Part shown: positions 1 to 5,295 of the stretch, piece after piece | Numbering within the stretch: position 1 is the first letter of the stretch | How the letters are laid out: each line of letters begins with the position of its first letter | DNA from: Pontiella sp041583075 | Lineage (GTDB): Bacteria > Verrucomicrobiota > Kiritimatiellia > Kiritimatiellales > Pontiellaceae | Direction: 5' to 3' (one strand) | Assembly (NCBI RefSeq): GCF_041583075.1 | Contig: NZ_JBFHGN010000228.1 | Length of the DNA stretch: 6,562 nt | Made by a program: the position numbers and the translations under genes | The notes under the pieces: model-generated | What the model was told of the DNA's origin: nothing | Database searches by the model: none | The model's input: the letters and a program-made list of their open reading frames with translations, nothing else

Positions 1-110
1 AGCGCGGATATCGGATCCGCGTTTTCGGGGCACGGGAACTCGCATCGGATATGCGAGCTACGACTCGTCGTCCCGCCGCCAGGACCCGGTGTTCCTGCTG
101 CAGCCGGCGT
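1..110. repeat. Repeat unit 1
   Basis: This is a full-length unit of 110 bases. Stem 1 is perfect (3-9 with 15-21). Stem 2 is 39-45 with 51-57, with loop CGGAT. The tail reads GGACCCGGTGTTCC where the other two units have GGACAAGGTGTTT. It ends in CCGGCGT, the junction also seen before unit 3. Confidence 0.85.
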
Positions 111-223
111 AGCGCGGATATCCGATCCGTGTTTTCTGGGGCAAGGGGAACTCGCATCGGATATGCGAGCTACGACTCGTCGTCCCCGCCGCCAGGACAA
201 GGTGTTTTTGTTGCAACCGGCGT
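111..223. repeat. Repeat unit 2
   Basis: This is a full-length unit of 113 bases and the most diverged in its first half. Stem 1 reads CGCGGAT/ATCCGTG, so one pair becomes G-U in plus-strand RNA but a C-A mismatch in minus-strand RNA. Stem 2 (151-157 with 163-169) is intact. The spacer between the stems carries substitutions and small insertions in G runs. Confidence 0.85.
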
Positions 224-319
224 AGCGCGGATATCGGATCCGCGTTTTCGGGGCCACGGGAACTCGCATCGGCTATGCGAGCTACGGCTCGTCGTCCCGC
301 CGCCAGGACAAGGTGTTTG
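224..319. repeat. Repeat unit 3, short at its right end
   Basis: The unit matches the others up to AAGGTGTTT and then diverges, so it lacks the last ~14-17 bases (TGCAACCGGCGT in unit 2). Stem 1 is perfect. Stem 2 (263-269 with 275-281) is intact although the loop has changed from CGGAT to CGGCT. The unit sits directly against the 3' end of the MFS gene. Confidence 0.85.
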
Positions 320-323
320 GGCA

Positions 324-1784
324 TCAGTCGGAGGTCGGCTGAGGCGCGCTGTTTTTCCTGTTGTACGCGGCGATGGCCCGCAGGCGGGGCGAGAAGACGT
401 TGACCTGCCCGAAGAGGGGCTGGCCGATGCCGAGGCGGTAGAGGATGCGGGCGGTGGAGATCGGCTCGACCTCGCGCACTTCGCGGAATTGCGGCAACAT
501 GATGGCGGCGGCGATGGCGCGCGTGATGGCGGAGATCACGAAGACGACCGGCAGGGGGGAGCTCAGCGCCAGATGCACCGTGCCCAGATGGAGTTCGGAG
601 GGGGTGTGCGTGGCCAGCCACGCGCCGATGCCCATTCCACCGATGACGGAAAAGAGGCCGTTGATGAGGCTGTAGTAGCTGACGGCGCGGGCGCGCCGGT
701 TCTGCGGGACGGAATCGTAGATGAAGTTGGCGGCGGCCAGGTTGAAGCCGGACCAGATGGCGCCGGAGACCACCTGCGCAAAGAGCAGAACGAAATAGTT
801 GGCGGAAAAGACCCAGAACAACGGCAGGATCGGCAACAGGCTTCCGGTGGCCAGTAAGACGGAGCGGTTGCCGTGGCGGTCGCCGATGGATCCCCACCAG
901 CGCACGAAGAACGTCTGCGCAAGCATGAAGGTGAGCGTGTTGATGGTGAAGAGCAGGTAGGACCACTGCAGGTCGCGCAGCATGTAGACGGCGAAAAAGG
1001 GTCCGGCAATGTTGGTGGTTCCGCTCATGAGGGCAACGGCGCAGGTGAAGCGGGCATAGTTGCGGTTTTCGGTGGCGCCCAGGAAGCTCCAGAAGGAATA
1101 GCGGTCGTTGGGCGTGCAGGGCTCCAGCGGGGCGTCGTAATGCCGCCGCATGAAGGCGATGCTGGTGGTTCGGGCGAGGGCGGCGATGCCGAACACGAGC
1201 CCGAAACCGACGGCGGTGAGGCCGATGCCTTTCCAGGCATTGGTGATGATTCCGGCGAGCAGCAGCGCCACCACCATGCCGTACATCACCAGCCGCGAGC
1301 GGTTGGCAAAGTATTGCCCGCGGGCGGCGGGCTCGACGACGTCGCCGATGAGACTCATCCACGAGGGCACGACGATCCCGGCAATGGCGAAGTAGAGCGC
1401 GGCGCAGGCCGCGAGCGCAATCACCCCGCCGGAGGGCAGCAGCAACGGCAGCGCAAACAGCGGGAGCCAGACGGCCGATTGGAAGGCGATGCCGCCGAGA
1501 ATGATCGGCATCCGGCGTCCGACCCGGTCGATCAGGCCGGACCCGACGAGCTGGGCGATGGAGGTGATGAATACGGGTGCCGTGCCGAGAAAGGCCATGA
1601 CCATGTTGCCGGCTCCGAGAAAGAGGGCGTAGGGGCCGATGTAGGACTCGCCCAGCCCCCACATGAGGGCCCAGAGGTTCCCTTCCCAGATGGAAAGCGT
1701 GCGGGTGTTGAGCTTGAGCTGTTCAACGGAGGTGTCTTCCGCTTCTGCGGTAAGTTGCCGGATGCGGCCGAAAAAGTTCTTCAT
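324..1784 (-). CDS. Major facilitator superfamily (MFS) transporter
   Basis: This is a 486-residue inner-membrane secondary transporter; the substrate cannot be read from sequence. About 12 hydrophobic segments split into two bundles of six, roughly residues 34-205 and 244-430, joined by a polar loop near 210-243. The MFS motif A is clear after helix 2 (GSGLIDRVGRR, residues 81-91), and a second copy lies at the matching place in the C-terminal half (GSIGDRHGNR, 298-307). A charged ~33-residue cytoplasmic N-terminus precedes helix 1, where LWALMWGLGESYIGPYAL (37-54) marks the first membrane span. The length is normal for the family. The start at 1784 is the first ATG that keeps this N-terminus, but it has no good Shine-Dalgarno sequence; a GGGCG lies just upstream. 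The DUF2851 gene ends 50 bases upstream on the same strand, so the two are probably co-transcribed. No U-rich terminator follows, only the repeat array. Confidence 0.93.
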   Translation of the reverse strand: MKNFFGRIRQLTAEAEDTSVEQLKLNTRTLSIWEGNLWALMWGLGESYIGPYALFLGAGNMVMAFLGTAPVFITSIAQLVGSGLIDRVGRRMPIILGGIAFQSAVWLPLFALPLLLPSGGVIALAACAALYFAIAGIVVPSWMSLIGDVVEPAARGQYFANRSRLVMYGMVVALLLAGIITNAWKGIGLTAVGFGLVFGIAALARTTSIAFMRRHYDAPLEPCTPNDRYSFWSFLGATENRNYARFTCAVALMSGTTNIAGPFFAVYMLRDLQWSYLLFTINTLTFMLAQTFFVRWWGSIGDRHGNRSVLLATGSLLPILPLFWVFSANYFVLLFAQVVSGAIWSGFNLAAANFIYDSVPQNRRARAVSYYSLINGLFSVIGGMGIGAWLATHTPSELHLGTVHLALSSPLPVVFVISAITRAIAAAIMLPQFREVREVEPISTARILYRLGIGQPLFGQVNVFSPRLRAIAAYNRKNSAPQPTSD

Positions 1785-1807
1785 GATCGCCCGTACATAC
1801 TCTGCCA

Positions 1808-1825
1808 GGATTGCGGAGGCAATCC
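1808..1825 (-). other. Perfect hairpin between DUF2851 and MFS genes
   Basis: GGATTGC and GCAATCC form a 7-pair stem around a 4-base loop in the 50-base gap between the two minus-strand genes. No T run follows it on either strand, so it does not look like an intrinsic terminator. It ends 23 bases before the MFS ATG. It could tune mRNA decay or relative expression of the two genes, but that is inference; a 7-base stem could also arise by chance. Confidence 0.5.
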
Positions 1826-1834
1826 CCTTCGGTA

Positions 1835-3181
1835 CTAAAACCGTTGCTTGAGTTCATCGAGCCGATGGGTGATGAGATAGTCGTGGAAGATTTGGATGAG
1901 GCCTTGGCGGGCGAGGGCGGAGCGGTAGACCTTGGCGGAATGGTCGGGGCCGAAGAGGGTGAAGGCGGTTTGGCGGATGATGCTGTTGCTGGGTTCGACG
2001 GGCAACTTGTCCAGATTCGGTTCGGTTGATCCGGTGGCGGCCCTGAACGGGACCAGGATATTGGTGACGATGGCGTTGGCGCGGGTCTGGCCGACGAGGG
2101 CGGTGGGCGCGCATCGGGTTTTCCAGCCGATGTGGGTCTGCCAGTGGTTGGCGGGAAACTGGGTTAAAAGGGTGAAGCGGTTCACGAGTTGAAGGGGGGG
2201 GAAGGCGTAGTGCGCGGCGGCCATCAGCCGGCGGACGGGGTGGTTGGCGGGGCGGATGCCGGCGAGGGTCCAGCTGGCTTTGTCCAGCGCGGGTTCCTGG
2301 AGTTTCTCGGGCTGTTTCCACCAGAAGTCCCAGACTTGGCGGATGAAGGCTTTGGTTTCGGGCGTCCATTTGGGATCGGGGTTTTTCGGGAGGAGGCCCG
2401 ACAGGCCAAGCAGCAAGGCATAGGCCTCGTCCGGCGAGTTGGCCCGCGCTTTGAGGCGGGCGAGCGGCAGCAGGGTGGCCAGTCGCCGGAAGGGGGTCTT
2501 GTTGTTTTTGTAGCCGAGCGCGGCGAGCAGTTCCTCCCAGAGCACCTGCTCGGGTTCCTTGGTCTGCATCGCGAGGGCAAGGCGCTCGGCCTTGAGCCGT
2601 AACCGCTCTTCGCCGGCCGCTTCCAGCAGATGGGTCTTCCGGTCGGGATCCATTCCGAGCAGGGGAAACTCGCCGGTGGGAATGGAGTAGGGGAAGGCGG
2701 TGAGGTCGATGTTTTCGAACGAGAACTTGGGATCGGTCGAGAGGGGGTCCTGCAACGGGATCTGGATCAGACCGGGGATCTCGGCGCCTTGGAAATAGAC
2801 GACGTGGAAGCGGACGTTTTCGTAGCGCGGATCGTCGGCGTGGCCGTGCTGTTTCCAGCCGTTGGGATGGATGTGGATTTCAAGATCGCCGACGACGCGG
2901 CGGCGCTCCTTGCCAATCAGCAGGGCCGCGTTCAGGAAGTCGGGGCCGGCCTCGAGGTTCCAGTCGCCGGGATGCTCGACCGTCACGGTCTCGCCCTCGG
3001 AGGTCGACAGTTCCGCCGGGCGGTTGCGCGGATCGGCCCAGAGGCATTGGAGGTGCCGCTCGCGGTAGGGAAAATGGTTGAAGGGGGCGGCGGATTCGCG
3101 CAGGGCACCGCCGCCATGGCCGTTGCGGTATTCCCCCGAACGGGGAAAGCAGGCCTCCAATGTGGGGTAGATCGCATTCAT
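1835..3181 (-). CDS. DUF2851 family protein, function unknown
   Basis: The 448-residue protein has no signal peptide or membrane segment and is probably cytosolic. It carries the blocks I associate with DUF2851. These are YRERHLQCLWADPRNRP (39-55), PGDWNLEAGPDFLNA (71-85), GDLEIHIHPNGWKQHGH (98-114) followed by ENVRFHVVY (121-129), IRPANHPVRRL (309-319), the GQTRANAI block (364-371), and a C-terminal QGLIQIFHDYL (426-436). The family has no established function that I know of. D81, E101 and H103 sit in a pattern reminiscent of PD-(D/E)XK nucleases, which is speculative. As I recall the family, many members end in a cysteine-rich YC..RC..C tail; this one has no cysteines there. The start at 3181 is the only ATG upstream of the conserved domain in this frame. 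It lacks a Shine-Dalgarno sequence but has a promoter-like sequence directly upstream. The MFS gene follows after 50 bases. Confidence 0.9.
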   Translation of the reverse strand: MNAIYPTLEACFPRSGEYRNGHGGGALRESAAPFNHFPYRERHLQCLWADPRNRPAELSTSEGETVTVEHPGDWNLEAGPDFLNAALLIGKERRRVVGDLEIHIHPNGWKQHGHADDPRYENVRFHVVYFQGAEIPGLIQIPLQDPLSTDPKFSFENIDLTAFPYSIPTGEFPLLGMDPDRKTHLLEAAGEERLRLKAERLALAMQTKEPEQVLWEELLAALGYKNNKTPFRRLATLLPLARLKARANSPDEAYALLLGLSGLLPKNPDPKWTPETKAFIRQVWDFWWKQPEKLQEPALDKASWTLAGIRPANHPVRRLMAAAHYAFPPLQLVNRFTLLTQFPANHWQTHIGWKTRCAPTALVGQTRANAIVTNILVPFRAATGSTEPNLDKLPVEPSNSIIRQTAFTLFGPDHSAKVYRSALARQGLIQIFHDYLITHRLDELKQRF

Positions 3182-3187
3182 CGATGC

Positions 3188-3216
3188 AGAATAACGATTT
3201 CTTTAGGGCCGGGCAA
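3188..3216 (-). promoter_or_regulatory. Candidate promoter for DUF2851-MFS, possibly leaderless
   Basis: On the minus strand TTGCCC (3211-3216) and TATTCT (3188-3193) are spaced by exactly 17 bases. Each matches the sigma-70 consensus at 4 of 6 positions. Only six bases (GCATCG) separate the -10 box from the ATG at 3181, so transcription would begin at about the A of the start codon. The lack of any ribosome binding site in front of this gene fits that reading. The match is moderate and has not been tested. Confidence 0.35.
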
Positions 3217-3261
3217 CCGATTCGTTGGCCAAGAATGCGGCCGGAAAATATTGCGGTGGCC

Positions 3262-3268
3262 AGAAGGA
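3262..3268 (+). promoter_or_regulatory. Ribosome binding site that decides the start of the 170-residue ORF
   Basis: AGAAGGA lies 8 bases before the ATG at 3277. The frame is open upstream to an ATG at 3160, but that start would run into the 5' end of the DUF2851 gene and has no comparable site. The next ATG, at 3289, is 20 bases away and too far to use it. Confidence 0.65.
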
Positions 3269-3276
3269 CGTTTAGA

Positions 3277-3789
3277 ATGCGCGGTCCTATGAATACATTG
3301 CAGGCAGACCAAGTTGTGAAGGCCATCGTAGATGGCGTGGACGAATATTCGAAGATCGCGGCGCGTTCGGGCGTCGATCCCATCGAGCTGACGGAGCACG
3401 CGGAGACGATTGACCGGGGGATCCAGCTGTTGCGCGGCTTCTATAAATACGGCCACGAAAACATGAAACCCGCCGGGCTCCCTCCGCCGCCGAATCCCTA
3501 TCTGGACAAAGGGAAGCCGATGGACGGGCAGTCGCCCGAATATTTCGCCTTCGAAGCCGTGCAGCGCAACGGGATGGACCGCGCGCGCTGCATCTTTACT
3601 TGCGGCCAGCTTGGGCTCGATCCCGAAACCGCCGCAACCGCGATCGACAACGTTTCCATCCCCTGGCACCAAGCCAATGGCTGGCGGAGCTATGCCCAGC
3701 TGGGCGCCGACGGGAAATACGTGCTGATGGACAAACCGCCCGCGAAGCTCAAGCGCCACCTGGACAAGCTGCTGGCCGCGCTGGTTTAG
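3277..3789 (+). CDS. Unrecognised 170-residue soluble protein
   Basis: I do not recognise this protein. With the start set by the AGAAGGA site it has 170 residues. The N-terminal ~60 residues look helical and charged (VVKAIVDGVDEYSKIAARSG, 13-32, then a helix to about 58). A proline-rich linker follows (GLPPPPNPYLDKGKP, 67-81). A second, probably helical, domain follows with a CxxxC pair at C105 and C109. After it comes an aromatic stretch, IPWHQANGWRSYAQLG (128-143). The end is basic and helical (KLKRHLDKLL, 157-166). There is no signal peptide or membrane segment. Coding is supported by the ribosome binding site, uninterrupted sensible composition and a fit between two gene boundaries. It is transcribed away from DUF2851, with 95 bases between the two starts, and faces enolase across 91 bases. 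It may be a lineage-restricted protein. Confidence 0.8.
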   Translation: MRGPMNTLQADQVVKAIVDGVDEYSKIAARSGVDPIELTEHAETIDRGIQLLRGFYKYGHENMKPAGLPPPPNPYLDKGKPMDGQSPEYFAFEAVQRNGMDRARCIFTCGQLGLDPETAATAIDNVSIPWHQANGWRSYAQLGADGKYVLMDKPPAKLKRHLDKLLAALV

Positions 3790-3830
3790 TTTCTTTCCGC
3801 CGCTACGGCATTGCGGAATCTCCCCCCACG

Positions 3831-3857
3831 AAAAAAGGCGGCCCGAAGGCCGCCTTT
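3831..3857 (-). terminator. Intrinsic terminator of enolase, possibly bidirectional
   Basis: AAAGGCGGCC (3834-3843) and GGCCGCCTTT (3848-3857) form a perfect 10-pair stem. Read on the minus strand the loop is TTCG closed by a C-G pair, the very stable C(UUCG)G tetraloop. The stem runs into six T residues (3831-3836). On the plus strand the loop is CGAA and only three T residues follow. It therefore serves enolase best and may also stop transcription of the 170-residue gene that ends 41 bases before it. Confidence 0.9.
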
Positions 3858-3861
3858 CAGC

Positions 3862-3881
3862 ATTAACGAAGGATCGTTAAT
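3862..3881 (-). other. Second hairpin overlapping the enolase stop codon
   Basis: ATTAACGA (3862-3869) and TCGTTAAT (3874-3881) form a perfect 8-pair, AT-rich stem with a 4-base loop. Its outermost base is the last base of the enolase stop codon TAA. It is followed only four bases later by the GC-rich terminator stem. The tandem arrangement could help protect the 3' end of the message; this is inference. Confidence 0.55.
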
Positions 3882-5158
3882 TACGCGTCGCCGTAGCGGC
3901 TGTCGGAACCGAGCATTTCCTCGATGCGGAGCAGCTGGTTGTACTTGGCAATACGGTCGGAGCGGCTGAGCGATCCGGTCTTGATCTGGCCCGCATTGGT
4001 GGCCACCGCGATGTCCGCGATGGTGTTGTCTTCGGTTTCGCCCGAACGGTGGGAGACCACGGCGGTGAAGCCGGCCTTGTGGGCCATTTCGATCGCGTCG
4101 AGGGTCTCGGTCAGGGTGCCGATCTGGTTGACCTTGATGAGGATCGAGTTGGCGGAACCTTCCTTGATGACGCGCGCAAGATATTCAACGTTGGGCACGA
4201 ACCGTTCGTCGCCCACGAGCTGGCAGCGGTCGCCGATCTTGTCGGTCAGGATCTTCCAGCCGGCCCAGTCTTCTTCGTTCATGCCGTCTTCGATGGAGTC
4301 GATCGGGTATTTGGAGATCAGCTCTTCGAGGTAGGTGGCCTGCTCTTCGGAAGAGCGCTTGGCACCGGATTCGCCTTCGAACTTGGCATAGTTGTAAACG
4401 CCGTCCTGGTAGAACTCGGAGGAGGCGCAGTCGAGGCCGATGGTCACGTCCGTGCCCGGCTCGTATCCGGCATCCTTGATGGCCTGCATGATGGAGTCGA
4501 GGGCTTCTTCGGTTCCGCCCGAGAAGTTCGGAGCAAATCCGCCTTCGTCGCCGACGGCGGTGGAGAGGCCTTTGCCCTTAATGATGGCTTTGAGCGCGTG
4601 GAACACTTCCGCGCCGCAACGCAGGCCTTCCTTGAAGGAGGGGGCGCCGACCGGACGGATCATGAATTCCTGGAACGCGATCGGAGCGTCGGAGTGGGAG
4701 CCGCCGTTGATGATGTTCATCATCGGAACCGGCAGGGACTTGGCGTTGCTGCCGCCGATGTAGCGGAACAGCGGAATGCCGAGTTCGTCGGCCGCGGCGT
4801 GGGCAACGGCCAGGGAGACGCCCAGCATGGCGTTGGCGCCGAGCTTGGACTTGGTCTTGGTGCCGTCGAGTTCGATCATCAGGTTGTCGATGCCGACCTG
4901 GTCGATGGCGTCCATGCCGATGATGGCCGGGGCGATGATGTCGTTGACGTTGTCAACGGCCTTTTCGCAGCCCTTGCCGAGGTAGCGGGATTTGTCGCCG
5001 TCGCGCAGTTCGAGCGCTTCGTTGACGCCGGTGGAAGCACCGGACGGAACAGCCGCGCGGCCGGTTGCGCCGGAGTCGAGCGTGATGTCGACTTCGAGGG
5101 TGGGATTGCCGCGGGAGTCGAGAATTTCACGTGCCAATACATCAATGATTTCTGACAT
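3881..5158 (-). CDS. eno: Enolase (phosphopyruvate hydratase)
   Basis: Enolase converts 2-phosphoglycerate to phosphoenolpyruvate in glycolysis, in the cytosol, with Mg2+. The 425-residue length is typical of bacterial enolases. Landmarks are EILDSRGNPTLEV (11-23), the mobile loop PSGASTG (38-44), NGGSHSDAP (151-159), E164 in FQEFM, and the catalytic acid E205 in VGDEGG. The Mg2+ ligands are D243, E290 and D317. The signature LIKVNQIGTLTET (340-352) holds the catalytic base K342, and SHRSGETED (369-377) and K393 complete the site. All core residues are present. The segment after D317 reads GDERFVPN where GDDLFVTN is usual. The frame is open upstream to an ATG at 5233, but the start at 5158 gives the conserved MSEIIDVLAREILDSRG N-terminus and has a strong ribosome binding site. 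The gene has a candidate promoter of its own and ends at a strong terminator. Confidence 0.98.
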   Translation of the reverse strand: MSEIIDVLAREILDSRGNPTLEVDITLDSGATGRAAVPSGASTGVNEALELRDGDKSRYLGKGCEKAVDNVNDIIAPAIIGMDAIDQVGIDNLMIELDGTKTKSKLGANAMLGVSLAVAHAAADELGIPLFRYIGGSNAKSLPVPMMNIINGGSHSDAPIAFQEFMIRPVGAPSFKEGLRCGAEVFHALKAIIKGKGLSTAVGDEGGFAPNFSGGTEEALDSIMQAIKDAGYEPGTDVTIGLDCASSEFYQDGVYNYAKFEGESGAKRSSEEQATYLEELISKYPIDSIEDGMNEEDWAGWKILTDKIGDRCQLVGDERFVPNVEYLARVIKEGSANSILIKVNQIGTLTETLDAIEMAHKAGFTAVVSHRSGETEDNTIADIAVATNAGQIKTGSLSRSDRIAKYNQLLRIEEMLGSDSRYGDA

Positions 5159-5164
5159 AACCAG

Positions 5165-5171
5165 TCTCCTT
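5165..5171 (-). promoter_or_regulatory. Enolase ribosome binding site
   Basis: AAGGAGA on the minus strand lies six bases before the ATG at 5158. It is the best Shine-Dalgarno match in the window and rules out the upstream ATG at 5233 as the translation start. Confidence 0.85.
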
Positions 5172-5214
5172 GTAGTTGTTTGAATATAAAGATTTCCCTT
5201 AAAAACGAGCGCCG

Positions 5215-5243
5215 AATATATCCGCGCCCCCAAAGGGCCGCAA
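5215..5243 (-). promoter_or_regulatory. Candidate enolase promoter
   Basis: On the minus strand TTGCGG (5238-5243) and TATATT (5215-5220) are 17 bases apart. The -10 box matches 5 of 6 consensus positions and the -35 box 3 of 6. This would give a leader of about 50 bases. A second TATATT (5183-5188) lies closer to the gene but has no credible -35 box. The 137-base gap after the peptidase gene leaves room for an independent promoter. Confidence 0.4.
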
Positions 5244-5295
5244 TCAAATAAGCCTTAGAATTCCGCGAGGACCGGTCGCGAAATACGGGCAGTTT

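Larger units (their letters stand above)
1..319. repeat. Tandem array of three ~110-base palindromic repeat units
   Basis: Three head-to-tail copies start with AGCGCGGATAT at 1, 111 and 224, giving periods of 110 and 113 bases. Each unit holds two inverted repeats. The first is CGCGGAT/ATCCGCG around a 5-base loop (3-21 in unit 1). The second is CTCGCAT/ATGCGAG around a 5-base loop (39-57, 151-169 and 263-281). The second stem is identical in all three copies. Each unit also has a conserved tail that reads CCGCCGCCAGGAC. The array covers the only stretch over 300 bases without a gene and ends four bases before the MFS stop codon. It may continue past the window's left edge. Both strands stay open through parts of the array in some frames, but those frames carry only repeat-derived, low-complexity translation and are not genes. 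It resembles dispersed intergenic palindromic elements (REP/MITE-like), but I do not recognise a named family. Confidence 0.9.

Noticed and set aside
1..319. CRISPR array
   Set aside because: The units are about 110 bases and repeated along their whole length, with no short constant repeats separated by unique spacers, and no cas gene is present.
51..857. Plus-strand open frame starting inside repeat unit 1
   Set aside because: The first part is translated repeat and the rest is antisense to the MFS gene. It has no ribosome binding site or coherent protein features.
58..1662. Long minus-strand open frame (534 codons) covering the MFS gene and the repeats
   Set aside because: It is a shadow of the MFS frame in GC-rich DNA. 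Its translation is rich in Arg, Pro, His and Ala, and it runs through all three repeat units, giving repeated peptide that matches no protein.
1782..1797. Five-codon upstream frame (ATG TAC GGG CGA TCA TGA) overlapping the MFS start by ATGA
   Set aside because: The arrangement would suit translational coupling, but a frame this short is expected by chance and the AGAG before it is a poor ribosome binding site.
3160..3276. Upstream extension of the 170-residue protein to an ATG at 3160
   Set aside because: It overlaps the DUF2851 start by 22 bases, lacks a ribosome binding site, and the AGAAGGA site points to the ATG at 3277.
4049..5155. Plus-strand open frame of 368 codons antisense to enolase
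   Set aside because: It is a mirror of a strongly conserved gene. Its Gly, Val, Asp and Glu rich composition is what antisense of biased codons gives.
5261..5283. Terminator for the peptidase gene just after its stop
   Set aside because: CGCGA/TCGCG gives only a 5-pair stem, extendable across a mismatch, and no T run follows on the minus strand.
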